From: Paraburkholderia sp. IMGN_8
Lineage (GTDB): Bacteria > Pseudomonadota > Gammaproteobacteria > Burkholderiales > Burkholderiaceae
Direction of reading: 5' to 3'
Assembly (NCBI RefSeq): GCF_038050405.1
Contig: NZ_CP150901.1
Coordinates: forward strand, 2,542,001 to 2,606,000
DNA length: 64,000 nucleotides
A program made the translations under genes and the position numbers. Shown piece by piece: positions 54,766 to 64,000 of this stretch (position 1 is its first letter; every line of letters starts with the position of its first letter). The notes under the pieces are model-generated. The model did not search any database and was not told where the DNA came from. It was given only the letters and a program-made list of their open reading frames with translations.

Positions 54766-55833
54766 TCAGCGCGTGAGTTCGGTGAAGCCTTGCAGCAAGC
54801 GGTCGATATCGGCGGCGTGGATGTTGCCCATGGTCGAAATGCGGAACAGTTCGGCCGACAGGCCGCCCTGACCGGCATAGATGACGAAACCGCGCGCCTT
54901 CAAGGCGTCGTGCAGTTGCGGATACGACACGCCGTCCGGCAAGCGATACGCCCGCAGCACCACCGACGACTGCTCCGGCGGCAACACACTGCCGATGCCC
55001 CGCTCCGCCAGACCCGCGCGCGCCTGCTCGGCGAGCGCGGCGTAACGCGCATGACGCGCGCGCCAGCCGCCTTCGTCGGCGATTTCGCGCAATGCCTCGA
55101 CCAGCGCGTAGTACGCGTGGACCGACGGCGTGAACGGCGTGTTGCGCTGATCCTGCAAACGCGCCAGACGCCCGAGGTCCAGGTAATACGTGCGGCTCGC
55201 CGCTTGCGCAAGCGCGGCGCGGCGCACCAGCACGAACGACGCGCCCGGCACGCCATGCAGGCACTTGTTCGCGGTTGCCGCGACGGCGTCGAGACTGGTG
55301 TCCGCGAAATCGATTGCTTCCGCGCCGAAGCTGCTGACGCCGTCCACCAGCAGGCGCAGACCGCGCTCGCGGCACAGCGCGCCGAGCGCTTGCAGATCGT
55401 TCAGGCGGCCGGTCGTCGTTTCATGGTGAATCACGGCGACGTGCGTGAACGCTTTGTCCGCGTCGAGGTGTTCAGAAATCTTCGCGAGGTCCGGCGCCTG
55501 CATCCAGTCGTGTTTCAGCGACTCGTGTGCGATGCCGTACTGGGTGGCGATCTGCGAAATGCGCTCGCCGTACACGCCGTTTTCGATCACCAGCAGCTTG
55601 CCGTTCTGCGGCACCAGCGCGGCGGTCATGCTTTCCACGGCCGCGGTGCCGGAGCCGGTCATCAGCACCGCTTGCCACGCTTTGGCGTCAAGCCCATAGA
55701 GCTCGACCAGGCGCGTGCGCGCTTCTTCCTGCAAATCGAAAAACTCGCTTTCGCGATGGCACAGATCCGTTTGCAGCAGGCTGTTGCGGACGCGTTCGGT
55801 GAGCGTCACCGGGCCGGGATTGAGCAGCAGCAT
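54766..55833 (-). CDS. phnW: 2-aminoethylphosphonate:pyruvate aminotransferase
   Basis: A 355-residue class-V aminotransferase. It starts [16 protein letters not shown]; the PLP lysine is K190 (ATANKCLHGVPG). The substrate loop HHETTTGRLNDL and the C-terminal GFVIYAGQGGLSAELFRIST match PhnW. Placed after PEP mutase and phosphonopyruvate decarboxylase, it should run in the biosynthetic direction, aminating phosphonoacetaldehyde. Overlaps the preceding gene by one base. Confidence 0.9.
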   Translation of the reverse strand: MLLLNPGPVTLTERVRNSLLQTDLCHRESEFFDLQEEARTRLVELYGLDAKAWQAVLMTGSGTAAVESMTAALVPQNGKLLVIENGVYGERISQIATQYGIAHESLKHDWMQAPDLAKISEHLDADKAFTHVAVIHHETTTGRLNDLQALGALCRERGLRLLVDGVSSFGAEAIDFADTSLDAVAATANKCLHGVPGASFVLVRRAALAQAASRTYYLDLGRLARLQDQRNTPFTPSVHAYYALVEALREIADEGGWRARHARYAALAEQARAGLAERGIGSVLPPEQSSVVLRAYRLPDGVSYPQLHDALKARGFVIYAGQGGLSAELFRISTMGNIHAADIDRLLQGFTELTR

Positions 55834-57008
55834 TAGCGCACTCCTTGAGCAGCGCCGATGTGGCGCATCAGGCGCGTCTTCACATCGGGCGGGGTGATAG
55901 TGGGACGCGGCAGACCATCCGGCGTGCCGCGGCGGATCGCCAGACGCGCGAAGCGCGGACCGTCGAGCGGCGGCGCTTCGAACAACGCGTCGATCACGTT
56001 CAGGCTGTCGCTTTCAACCGCCGATGCGTAACCACATGCCGCGGCGACACCTGCAAACGACACTTGCGGCGACACCGTCGCCTGACCGCCGGTCGAGTCG
56101 TGCGCACCGTTGTCGAGCAGCACGTGCGTGAGATTCGCCGGACCGTATGCGCCGAGCGTCGCGAACGCGCCCATACGCATCAGCGCGGCGCCGTCGCCGT
56201 CGAGCGCGACGACGTGCAGGTCGGGGCGCGCCAGGGCAAGGCCCAACGCGAACGGCGTCACGCAACCCATCGAGCCGACCATGTACAACTGGTTCGGACG
56301 ATCGTCGATTGCGTAGAGTTCGCGACCGCAAAATCCCGTCGACGCCAGCACCACCGTCGATTCGAGCGGTGTGTGCGCGATGACTTTCTTCAACGCGTCG
56401 TGACGTGACGGCAATTCATGCGCCGCCACGTTCCTGAACTGCGAACGCGGCGCAGCCGGCACGCGGCGCGCGCCTGCATGGCTCTCTTTCAGTTCATATG
56501 GCGCGACGCTGCCCTTCTGCATCACAAGCGCGTATGGACGGCCGGTTCCATCCATGTGAGCGATTGCGCGATCCAGCGCCGGGCCGATCGCGTCGGTTTC
56601 AGTGGGGAAGGTTTCCCACGGAATGTCCATCGTATCGAGCATGGCGGGCGTGACCGGTCCCATCAGCGCGTGCTGCGGTTCGTCGGCAACGCCCGGCTGG
56701 CCGCGCCACGTGACGATCAGCAATTGCGGCAAGCGGAACGTCCACGTCAGCGAGGTCAAAGGGCTCACTGCGTTACCGAGCCCGGAGTTCTGCATCATCG
56801 TGATGCCGCGCCGGCCGTTTTGCGCGCCGAGCGTGACGCCCGCGATCAACGCGACCGCGTCGCCTTCGTTGGCCGCGGACACGTAGTGCAGCGAATCATC
56901 CTGCAACACGTAGTTGATGAACGGCGTGAGATACGAACACGGCACACCTGCGTACCAGTCGAAGCCGCGTTCGCGCGCCGCCTCGACGAATTGTGCTGCT
57001 TCGATCAT
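55833..57008 (-). CDS. aepY: Phosphonopyruvate decarboxylase
   Basis: A 391-residue ThDP enzyme fused from the two usual domains. The N-terminal domain is [14 protein letters not shown] and [12 protein letters not shown] (the Glu that activates ThDP). The C-terminal ThDP-binding motif is [12 protein letters not shown] to [12 protein letters not shown]. The match is to AepY/Ppd. It converts phosphonopyruvate to phosphonoacetaldehyde and draws the unfavourable PEP mutase reaction forward. It overlaps the mutase gene by four bases. Confidence 0.92.
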   Translation of the reverse strand: MIEAAQFVEAARERGFDWYAGVPCSYLTPFINYVLQDDSLHYVSAANEGDAVALIAGVTLGAQNGRRGITMMQNSGLGNAVSPLTSLTWTFRLPQLLIVTWRGQPGVADEPQHALMGPVTPAMLDTMDIPWETFPTETDAIGPALDRAIAHMDGTGRPYALVMQKGSVAPYELKESHAGARRVPAAPRSQFRNVAAHELPSRHDALKKVIAHTPLESTVVLASTGFCGRELYAIDDRPNQLYMVGSMGCVTPFALGLALARPDLHVVALDGDGAALMRMGAFATLGAYGPANLTHVLLDNGAHDSTGGQATVSPQVSFAGVAAACGYASAVESDSLNVIDALFEAPPLDGPRFARLAIRRGTPDGLPRPTITPPDVKTRLMRHIGAAQGVR

Positions 57009-58729
57009 TGCGCTGCTCCGCTGGCTTTGCCCTTGGCGTTGCTGTCGACGGTTGTCGCGAACGGCGCTTGCGCATGGGCAAAATCGCCGGCACGACGGAA
57101 GTCTTCCAGGTCGTTCACACCGCGCCAGTGGCCGTGCACGTATTGCACTTCGATCGATTCGCCTGCTTCGATCAGCGCGTTCAGCAGCGCGGGCATGTCG
57201 AGCGAATCGAAATCCGGACGTGCCTGCAACGTGGCGAGTACAGCTTGCAGACGCTCGCGGCCTTCACCGCGCACATTCAGCAGACCGACCCAGCGGCCAT
57301 GCGGCGTTTGCGCAGCGATCGCCGACGCAGCCGCCTGCCCGCTCGACACATGACGCAGCACGACCTTGTTGCCGAACAGACCGCGATCGTCGGCTGCCGA
57401 GCACCACGCGAAGTCGCGCACGCTGGCGTTTTCCGCGTCGGTCAACGACGAATCGACCACCACGCTGAACGCCGCTTCGCTCTCGACCAGATCGCGCAGG
57501 ATGTAGCTGCGGAACAGCAGATCGCCGTACGAGATGACCGTGTCGCCCGCGAGCTTGTCGACGGCGCAGGCGAGCGACGCGAGTTCGCCGGTTTGCGCAT
57601 GACGTTCGTTGACGACCAGCTTGACGCCGGCCGTATCGATCGCATCGGCGCGATAACCGCCGACCACCGTGATGTCGTTGACGCCCTGCTTCTTGAACGC
57701 ATCGACGAGCCAGCGCAGGAGCGGCTTGCCCGCGATCGGCAGCATGACTTTCGGACGATCTTCGGTGACCGCTTCGAGGCCCGCGCCGCGGCTTGCCGCC
57801 AGCACGACTGCCGCGCTTGCCGCGCGTCCACCCGACAGATAGCGGTCTTCGGCCTCCGAGTATTCGTCGGCATCTTGCAGACGGAAGATTTCGTTGACTG
57901 CCGCGATGCTGTCTTCGACGTTGACGAGCGTTTCGCTGCTGTGAATTTCTTTGGCGACCGCTTGCATCGCCGAGGTCGCCGCGCGGATCAGATGATTCGC
58001 CCAGATGATTGTGCTGATGCCAGCTTCGCGGAACACTTCGGTGGGGGTGCTGTAGTACTTGGTCGGCACAATCACGAGCGGCCCGCGGCCGGCCCATTCG
58101 CGCGCGAACTCGAGGATTTCGTCCGGCCGCGAGAGCTTGCTATGAATCAGGATCGCGTCGGCGCCTGCTTGCCGATAGGCTTCCGCGCGACGCAGCGCTT
58201 CATCCATGCCCCAGCCGGCGATGAGCGCTTCGACGCGGGCGACGATCGAGAAGTGCTCATCGGACTGCGAGTCTTTACCTGCTTTGATTTTGCCGCAGAA
58301 CTCATCCATATCGGCGAGCGGCTGGCGTTCGCCATTGATGAAGCTATTGGTTTTCGGGAATTGCTTGTCTTCGATGCAGACGCCGGCGATGCCGCGCTGT
58401 TCGAGTTTGCGCACGAGGCGGCGCACGTTGTTGAAGTTACCGTAACCGGTATCGCCATCGAGGAGGATCGGCAGATCGCTGGCATCGGCCATGAATTCGA
58501 GGGTATCGACGACTTGCGTCCAGCTGGCTTCGTTGTTGTCGCGCACGCCGTATTGCGCGGAAATTGCGAGGCCCGAACCCCAGATTGCTTTGAAGCCCGC
58601 TTCGCGGACGATGCGGGCGGAGAGACCGTTGTGGGCCTCCATCATGAATTCGAGTTCATTGCTAATGAGCATTTGGCGCAGGCGCACGCTGCGGGAGGCG
58701 GTGATGAATGCAGGTTCGCGGGCGTTCAT
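57005..58729 (-). CDS. aepX: PEP mutase fused to a nucleotidyltransferase
   Basis: A 574-residue fusion. Residues about 20-295 are phosphoenolpyruvate mutase: [10 protein letters not shown] at 89-98 and the active-site motif [10 protein letters not shown] at 120-129. Residues about 320-560 are a sugar-nucleotidyltransferase-like domain ([21 protein letters not shown]). Its NTP loop reads [12 protein letters not shown], so two consensus residues of AAGxGxRLxxxT (second Gly and Arg) are altered. The domain could be a CTP:phosphonate cytidylyltransferase that activates aminoethylphosphonate for transfer to lipid or polysaccharide. The ATG at 58729 has an AGGAG upstream; the longer frame enters repeat copy D. 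First gene of the operon. Confidence 0.9.
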   Translation of the reverse strand: MNAREPAFITASRSVRLRQMLISNELEFMMEAHNGLSARIVREAGFKAIWGSGLAISAQYGVRDNNEASWTQVVDTLEFMADASDLPILLDGDTGYGNFNNVRRLVRKLEQRGIAGVCIEDKQFPKTNSFINGERQPLADMDEFCGKIKAGKDSQSDEHFSIVARVEALIAGWGMDEALRRAEAYRQAGADAILIHSKLSRPDEILEFAREWAGRGPLVIVPTKYYSTPTEVFREAGISTIIWANHLIRAATSAMQAVAKEIHSSETLVNVEDSIAAVNEIFRLQDADEYSEAEDRYLSGGRAASAAVVLAASRGAGLEAVTEDRPKVMLPIAGKPLLRWLVDAFKKQGVNDITVVGGYRADAIDTAGVKLVVNERHAQTGELASLACAVDKLAGDTVISYGDLLFRSYILRDLVESEAAFSVVVDSSLTDAENASVRDFAWCSAADDRGLFGNKVVLRHVSSGQAAASAIAAQTPHGRWVGLLNVRGEGRERLQAVLATLQARPDFDSLDMPALLNALIEAGESIEVQYVHGHWRGVNDLEDFRRAGDFAHAQAPFATTVDSNAKGKASGAAQ

Positions 58730-59084
58730 GTTTTTGCTTTGCTCCTGGTGACGGGCTATTGGTGTTTTTTTGCCCGGCTGGCGGCTTTGGAAAATGGCGA
58801 CTATAGCTGAAATCGTTTTTATGCGTCTTTTTGCCCGTATTCGGCTTTTTGTTGTTGCCGTTAAGTGGAAAAATGTGCTGTTTTTTGCATTTCCCATGCA
58901 ATGGGGGTTTGGGTTTTCTGGTTTTGGATTTGGTTGGCGTCTTGCGGTTTTATGAGGCTTTGCCTTGATGGGATTGAGTTGGTGGGTTTTTGTTTTGTCT
59001 TTTTGCCTTTGGCGATTTTGGTGGTTTTGAGGTTTTTTAATATCTGGTTTTATTCGCTTTCTGTACCAATTTTTATATTGGTTT
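58730..59084. other. AT-rich, T/G-skewed upstream region of the phosphonate operon
   Basis: About 350 bases with clearly lower GC than the rest of the window and runs of T, between the PEP mutase start and repeat copy D. No gene is seen. It probably holds the promoter of the phosphonate operon. The part near 59060-59110 contains a degraded copy of the repeat's terminal module (TTGGTTTATTAG, GGGG). Confidence 0.45.
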
Positions 59085-59855
59085 ATTAGCCCTGCCACTG
59101 GGGTGCTTGCCTGCTCGGCGCTTTTTTTCTGTGTGCCTGCGGTGGTGGCCTTTCCTTGTTTTGTTATTGGTCTATTAGCGTCGCCCCTGTGCGGGGCAGG
59201 CACTTACTTTCTTTGCCGCCGCAAAGAAAGTAAGCAAAGAAAGCGGCTTCACACCGCTAATTCTTAAGCGGGTCCCCTGGCTTGGAGGAGGTAGTGGAGC
59301 ATCTGGAATCAGTGCTCTCGCACACTCCGCGCTGGTGACAAGGCAGTCATTCTTCCCGCCTCGCACTGCGTGCTCGCCGGAACGGTCCGCAAGGGAAAAC
59401 CGCGGCTTCGTTTGCGCGCAGTCGGGGCCATCGGCTTCGCCTCGGCGAAACACTGAAGTTTGGGAGCGCGCGCCACTATGCCGGGCGAAACGTCGCCGCT
59501 GAAATCAGAGGGCGGCTTTGTGAATTACCGTCGAGTGCCGAAACCAACGGGCAGTTTGATGAAGTACCGCCACGGCGCGCGCAGCGCCGCCGGAAGTATG
59601 ACTGCCTTGTCACAAGCGCGGAGTGTGCGAAGACACAGATTCCAGATGCTCCACTGCCTCCTCCAAGCCGGGGGACCCGCTTAAGAATTAGCGGTGTGAA
59701 GCCGCTTTCTTTGCTTACTTTCTTTGCGGCGGCAAAGAAAGTAAGTGCCTGCCCCGCACAGGGGCGACGCTAATAAACCAATAAGAAAGCAAGGAAAGGC
59801 CAACACCGCTGGCACACAACCAACAAGCGCCCCGCAAGGCAAAAACCCAAATCAA
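59085..59855. repeat. Foldback repeat, copy D
   Basis: Left arm about 59085-59355, middle about 59356-59560, right arm about 59561-59855. The orientation matches copy B. The left arm is internally shortened: the segment with the GCGCGCGCCG core is missing, so CATTCTT joins CCCGCCTCGCACTGCG directly. The right arm keeps it and has no 28-base insertion. It lies between the divergent PEP mutase and chemoreceptor genes. Confidence 0.85.
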
Positions 59856-60006
59856 CAGACAAATAAAAAAATAAAACAACGGGTTTCCCCTCCCTGCGGA
59901 GCAGTCGCTCCCGAGCCGTAAACACAGTCAGCGACAAGCCACTCGCTGCAAGCGACCAAAAGCGACCAAACCCGACCGACCACTTGCGAAAGCAAACCCC
60001 ATCGCT

Positions 60007-61548
60007 ATGACTCTGAACAAAAAACTAGCCTCAATGATCGCCGTCCTCTGGATCGGCTTGATCCTGATCGGCGGCTTCGGCGCATGGCAAAACCGCGCCT
60101 CCATGATTGCCGATCGCCGCGATCAACTCACCTCGCTGATCGACCAGGCGAACCACATCGTCAACCGCTATTACACGCTCGCGCAGCAACACACGATCAC
60201 CGAGGAAGAAGCAAAAAAACAGGCGCTGGAAACGCTAGCCGCCATGCGCTATGGCAAAGACGGCTACATCTCCGTCAACGACTCGCAGCCCGTCATGCTG
60301 ATGCATCCGATCAAGAAGGAAATGGTCGGCAAAAACTTCGCGCAGTTCACCGACCCGGCGGGTAACCATCTGTTCGTCGACATCGTCAACGCGGGCAATC
60401 GCGACGGCGGCGGCTTCGTCGACTATATGTGGGCCAAACCAGGCGGCGACCATCCCGTCGCGAAAACAAGCTACGCACTCCACTTCGCGCCGTGGGACTG
60501 GTATCTCGTCACCGGCATGTACATGGACGATGTGCAGAGCGCCTTCTACGCCAGTCTGCTGCGCTGGCTCGTCATCACCGTGACGCTCGGCGTGATCGCC
60601 TCGGCCGTCATGCTGCTGGTTCTGCGCAGTATCCGCCGCACGCTCGGCGGCGACCTGGAAGCGGCCGTCGAGGCAGCCCAACTCATGGCACGCGGCAACC
60701 TCGCCACGCGCGTGCCGGTTCGTCAGGAAGACACCGGCAGTCTGCTGCACGCACTCCACACCATGCAGACCGGTCTCGTCGATACGGTTTCGCGCGTGCG
60801 TCAGGGCACCGAAAACATCAATATCGGCGCGACCGAAATCGCCGCCGGCAACACGGATCTCTCGCAACGCACCGAAGAACAGGCAGCGGCGCTCGTCGAA
60901 ACCGCGTCGAGCATGGATCAGATGACGGTCAACGTGAAGCAGAACGCGGACAGCGCGCAGCAAGCAGCGCAACTCGCCGGTCAAGCCGCGGATGTGGCCA
61001 CGCGCGGCAGCCGCGTGGTCGACGACGTGGTCCGCACGATGGGCGAAATCACCAGCAGCTCGCGGCAGATCGGCGACATCATCGGCGTGATCGACGGCAT
61101 CGCGTTCCAGACCAACATCCTCGCGCTCAACGCTGCCGTCGAAGCGGCCCGCGCGGGCGAACAGGGGCGCGGCTTCGCCGTCGTCGCCGCGGAAGTGCGC
61201 AGCCTCGCGCAACGCTCGGCCACGGCCGCCAAGGAAATCAAGGCGCTGATCGAAACGTCTACCGGTACCGTCGAAGCGGGCGCGTCGCTCGTCGCCAACG
61301 CCGGTTCGACCATGAGCGAGATCGTGCAATCGGTGCGCCGCGTCAATGAAATCCTCGAAGAGATCAGCAACGCATCGCGCGAACAAAGCGCGGGTATCGA
61401 GCAGGTCAATCGCGCGGTCGGCGAAATGGATCAGGTCACGCAACAGAATGCGGCGCTCGTCGAGCAAGCCGCCGCCGCGGCCCATTCGCTGAAAGATCAG
61501 GTGGGCGTGCTGCGCGAGGCGATTTCGAGTTTCGCTCTGCCGGCCTGA
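60007..61548 (+). CDS. Methyl-accepting chemotaxis protein with single Cache domain
   Basis: A 513-residue receptor. TM1 (about 8-28), a periplasmic sCache domain of about 150 residues ([37 protein letters not shown]), TM2 (about 188-210) and HAMP. The signalling domain contains the conserved tip [20 protein letters not shown] then [20 protein letters not shown]. Such sCache receptors often bind small carboxylates. There is no CheB/CheR pentapeptide at the C-terminus. A terminator follows. Confidence 0.93.
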   Translation: MTLNKKLASMIAVLWIGLILIGGFGAWQNRASMIADRRDQLTSLIDQANHIVNRYYTLAQQHTITEEEAKKQALETLAAMRYGKDGYISVNDSQPVMLMHPIKKEMVGKNFAQFTDPAGNHLFVDIVNAGNRDGGGFVDYMWAKPGGDHPVAKTSYALHFAPWDWYLVTGMYMDDVQSAFYASLLRWLVITVTLGVIASAVMLLVLRSIRRTLGGDLEAAVEAAQLMARGNLATRVPVRQEDTGSLLHALHTMQTGLVDTVSRVRQGTENINIGATEIAAGNTDLSQRTEEQAAALVETASSMDQMTVNVKQNADSAQQAAQLAGQAADVATRGSRVVDDVVRTMGEITSSSRQIGDIIGVIDGIAFQTNILALNAAVEAARAGEQGRGFAVVAAEVRSLAQRSATAAKEIKALIETSTGTVEAGASLVANAGSTMSEIVQSVRRVNEILEEISNASREQSAGIEQVNRAVGEMDQVTQQNAALVEQAAAAAHSLKDQVGVLREAISSFALPA

Positions 61549-61658
61549 GGCTCAGTCTCCAAAGCGCGGCGCAGCACACAAAAAAGAAGGCGCTCAACAG
61601 GCAGAGAGCGTCTCTTAACACGCCGCGTCGGAATCGACGCATTAATCGAACGAACCAG

Positions 61659-61690
61659 CCGCGCGGATTTTTAAATCGCGCGGTTTTTTT
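61659..61690 (+). terminator. Rho-independent terminator of the chemoreceptor gene
   Basis: A stem CCGCGCGGATTT / AAATCGCGCGG with a short loop and one bulged base is followed by seven T (61684-61690). Confidence 0.75.
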
Positions 61691-61915
61691 GTTTTTCGCG
61701 CCCCCCATGAAGCGCCCGCTTTTCAGCAGACGCTCACCACGCTTATCACACCCATGACCGCAACCAGGTTAAGCCGAATTTGGCATTGCCGAATTCGGCT
61801 AAAGGCGTTTTCATCGGAACCCGCCGCTTCCGATAATGGCCGCTTTCAAACGCGCGCCTCGCGGCAAGCTCCGCCGGAGAGCATCCCGAGCGCCGTCCCA
61901 TCAAGGCTCGCCGTC
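61691..61915. other. Intergenic, no feature seen
   Basis: Sequence between the terminator and the TRIC-type gene holds no recognisable motif. An upstream extension of the following frame into this region lacks any family character. Confidence 0.4.
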
Positions 61916-62539
61916 ATGCTGCTACACCTCCTTTACCTGCTCGCCATCGTCGCCGAAGCCATGTCCGGCGCGCTGATGGGCATGCGCCGCGGCATGGATC
62001 GCTTCGGCCTGTGTCTCGTCGGCACTGTCACCGCGCTCGGCGGCGGCACGGTGCGCGATGTGTTGCTCGGCCACTATCCGCTTGCATGGGTCTCGCATCC
62101 AGATTACGTTCTGATTACAATCGGGGCGGCAGCAATCGCCGCGGCAGGCGCGAAGTGGCTACGCAACTGGCAACGGCTGTTCGTCACGGTCGACGCGATC
62201 GGCCTGATCGCCTTCGCGATCATCGGCTGCGACGTCGCGGCGACTGTGGACGTGAGCCCGGCGATCGTCGTGCTGGCCGGCGCGATCACCGGCGTATCCG
62301 GCGGCATGCTGCGCGACGTGCTGTGCAATCAGGTGCCGCTCGTGTTGCGCAAGGAGTTGTACGCCAGCATCGCGCTTGGCGCCGGCGCGCTGTACGTGGC
62401 TTTGCAAGCCTGCAACGTGGCGCCGGAGCCGGCCTCGGTCATCGTGCTGGCAGGCGGCTTCGCGGTACGCATGCTGGCGGTGCGGTTTCGTTGGCAACTC
62501 AAGGTATTCACCACCGCCGATTCGGGCGGTACAGGCTAA
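61916..62539 (+). CDS. TRIC/YadS-family (UPF0126) membrane protein
   Basis: A 207-residue protein with seven hydrophobic segments. It consists of two repeated three-helix units (ALMGMRRGMDRFGLCLVGTV TALGGGTVRDVLLG, and AGAITGVSGGMLRDVLCNQVP). The paired GGG/GGM-x-RD turn motifs are typical of prokaryotic TRIC cation channels. E. coli relatives YadS and YicG are in the same family. A glycine-uptake role has been proposed for some members. The ATG at 61916 has AAGG upstream. Confidence 0.88.
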   Translation: MLLHLLYLLAIVAEAMSGALMGMRRGMDRFGLCLVGTVTALGGGTVRDVLLGHYPLAWVSHPDYVLITIGAAAIAAAGAKWLRNWQRLFVTVDAIGLIAFAIIGCDVAATVDVSPAIVVLAGAITGVSGGMLRDVLCNQVPLVLRKELYASIALGAGALYVALQACNVAPEPASVIVLAGGFAVRMLAVRFRWQLKVFTTADSGGTG

Positions 62540-62659
62540 TCCCGCCGCACGCCACACGCGTGCGGCTTTCGCTCAAGGAGCACGCTCGACAGTCACGCGT
62601 GACGGGCCGCCGGCTTCGCCGGTTTGCCTCGCCGCGCACTGCTGTTCGTATCCGCACCC

Positions 62660-64000
62660 ATGATCCAGAAGAAGAAACTGCAGTCGCACGATCCGTACGT
62701 GCCCGTCGCGAAGAACCATTTGCTGAGCGCGCGCCTGCCGATGTGGCGCTCGAAACTCGTCATCCTGCTGGTGTTCGGCGCCTTCGCGTCACTGGCGGCC
62801 CGCGCGTTCTGGGTGCAGGTGGTGAATCAGGACTTCTACGTCGATCAGGGGCAAAAGCGTTATCAGCGAACCATTGAACTCGATGCGACACGCGGGCGGA
62901 TCGTCGATCGCAATGGCTCGATGCTTGCTGTAAGCCTCGCGACCTACGAAATCTGGGCCACCCCGAAGCTGCTCGACGAAGCCGCCTTCCCGCCGCTCTC
63001 GAAGCTGCTCGACTTGCCGCTAACGGAAGTGCGCCGGCGGCTCACCGCCGACAAGACCTTCGTGCTGCTCAAACGCCAGGTGGACGCGGACACCGCGGAT
63101 CACGTCGGCAAACTGGGGCTCGCCGGCATCACGCAAATCGCCGATTCGAAGCGCTTTTATCCGGAGGGCGAATCGGCGGCCCACGTGGTCGGCTTCACGG
63201 ATATCGAGGACAACGGCCAGGAAGGCGTCGAACTCGCCGCCAACGAGCAGTTGCTCGGCGTGCCCGGCCAGCGCGAAGTGATCCGCGACCGTTTGGGCCG
63301 GGTCGTGTCCGAGACCGGGCCGCTGGTGCCCGCGCAGAACGGCGAAACCATCCACCTGACAATCGACCGGCGGATTCAACAGCTCGCGTATGCGCAGCTG
63401 AAAGCGGCGATCGCCAAACACCACGCCGAAGCCGGCAGCGTGGTCGTGCTCGATGCCCGTAATGGCGAGATCCTGGCGCTGGCCAATTATCCGAGCTTCG
63501 ATCCGAACGACCGCGCCCGGCTGACCGGGCGGCAACTGCGCAATCGCGCGGTGGTCGACACCTTCGAGCCCGGCTCGACAATCAAGCCGGTGGTGGTCGC
63601 GCTGTCGATCGATCAGGGCAAGGTGCGGCCGCAAAGCATCATCGATACGGCGCCGGGCTGGTACAGGATCGGCCCGGCGGTGATTCACGACACGTCGAAT
63701 CACGGCGCGATGACCGTCGCCGAAGCGGTGCAGAAGTCGAGCAACATCGCACTCGCCAAGCTCGCGCTGAATCTGCCCGCCGAAACGATCTGGACCAAGT
63801 ATCGGGAATACGGGCTCGGGCTCCGACCCGATCTGACCTTTCCGGGCGTCGCGTCGGGCAAGGTGCGCCCGTACAAACGCTGGCGTCCGATCGAACAGGC
63901 GACCATGGCGTATGGCTATGGCCTGTCGGCATCGCTGCTGCAGATTGCCCAGGTCTACACGGCATACGCCGGCGACGGCACCATGCATCACGTGAGTTTG
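62660..64000 (+). CDS. FtsI/PBP3-like penicillin-binding protein (3' end outside window)
   Basis: 447 codons seen; the frame is still open at the window edge. A basic cytoplasmic tail and one membrane anchor (about 30-52) precede the class-B dimerisation domain (RTIELDATRGRIVDRNGSML). The transpeptidase domain has S306-T-I-K309 (GSTIKP) and S360-S361-N362; the KTG motif lies beyond the window. The N-terminus differs from the dcw-cluster FtsI and no division genes are adjacent, so it is probably a second FtsI-type paralogue. It follows the TRIC-type gene by 120 bases. Confidence 0.92.
   Translation, partial: MIQKKKLQSHDPYVPVAKNHLLSARLPMWRSKLVILLVFGAFASLAARAFWVQVVNQDFYVDQGQKRYQRTIELDATRGRIVDRNGSMLAVSLATYEIWATPKLLDEAAFPPLSKLLDLPLTEVRRRLTADKTFVLLKRQVDADTADHVGKLGLAGITQIADSKRFYPEGESAAHVVGFTDIEDNGQEGVELAANEQLLGVPGQREVIRDRLGRVVSETGPLVPAQNGETIHLTIDRRIQQLAYAQLKAAIAKHHAEAGSVVVLDARNGEILALANYPSFDPNDRARLTGRQLRNRAVVDTFEPGSTIKPVVVALSIDQGKVRPQSIIDTAPGWYRIGPAVIHDTSNHGAMTVAEAVQKSSNIALAKLALNLPAETIWTKYREYGLGLRPDLTFPGVASGKVRPYKRWRPIEQATMAYGYGLSASLLQIAQVYTAYAGDGTMHHVSL

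Noticed and set aside
58730..59203. N-terminal extension of PEP mutase into repeat copy D
   Set aside because: Lys/Gln/Asn-rich translation of repeat and AT-rich DNA; the conserved mutase starts at the ATG at 58729 with a ribosome site.
1..64000. CRISPR array, rRNA, tRNA, prophage or integrase genes
   Set aside because: Looked for repeats with regular spacers, tRNA cloverleaf patterns and phage or integrase motifs; none was seen.

Overview
The window is high-GC DNA with dense, short-spaced genes. Its gene content (IrlRS-like two-component system, FtrA-type regulator, phosphonate genes, many RND, SulP and ABC systems) suggests a soil or plant-associated betaproteobacterium, most likely Paraburkholderia / Burkholderia sensu lato. 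That assignment is inferred from protein resemblance and base composition, not from a search.

Layout, left to right. 1-2366: a foldback-type repeat whose right arm is split by a complete IS4/Tn5-like insertion sequence. 2367-4700: a membrane GGDEF-EAL protein. About 5155-6190: a second copy of the repeat. 6251-10008: small hypothetical genes, an ArsR/SRPBCC pair with a visible operator, a decayed histidine kinase and an ArsB-type permease. About 10025-10990: a third repeat copy. 11121-13010: a cytochrome b561/YceI/YceI operon. 13189-14355: dinB. 14322-22544: a five-gene RND efflux operon with its own two-component system. 22904-27866: a VOC protein, a LysE exporter, a SulP transporter, an ABM protein and a bacterial RIO kinase. 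27925-34822: a beta-glucoside operon (GH1 enzyme, ABC sugar importer, LacI repressor) with one perfect operator palindrome. 35043-37912: DUF2252, FtrA and a rhodanese. 38042-40588: a chimeric MHYT pseudogene, then an M23 peptidase/coiled-coil/bactofilin module. 40900-45712: a DapA-like lyase, an HTH-aspartate carbamoyltransferase fusion, an MDR oxidoreductase and a LysR regulator. 45860-49565: a Fur-box-preceded TonB receptor/Sel1/PiuC iron operon. 49759-51780: a xanthine-dehydrogenase-type pseudogene, an isochorismatase-fold hydrolase and a MocA-like protein. 51886-53448: an SOS-boxed UdgX-type uracil-DNA glycosylase. 53753-58729: a PIG-L deacetylase, a 50-residue protein and a 2-aminoethylphosphonate operon. 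About 59085-59850: a fourth repeat copy. 60007-64000: a chemoreceptor, a TRIC/YadS-type channel and the 5' part of an FtsI-like penicillin-binding protein.

The clearest cooperative units are these. The RND permease/adaptor/outer-membrane lipoprotein is co-oriented with its response regulator and sensor. The sugar importer sits next to the intracellular beta-glucosidase and the repressor. The iron receptor is paired with a PKHD-type oxygenase. PEP mutase/cytidylyltransferase, phosphonopyruvate decarboxylase and aminotransferase together make 2-aminoethylphosphonate and may activate it.

The most unusual signals are the four long inverted-repeat elements (three of them in divergent promoter regions), the HTH-ATCase fusion with a palindrome at its own promoter, the LexA-box UdgX gene, and the PEP mutase-nucleotidyltransferase fusion.
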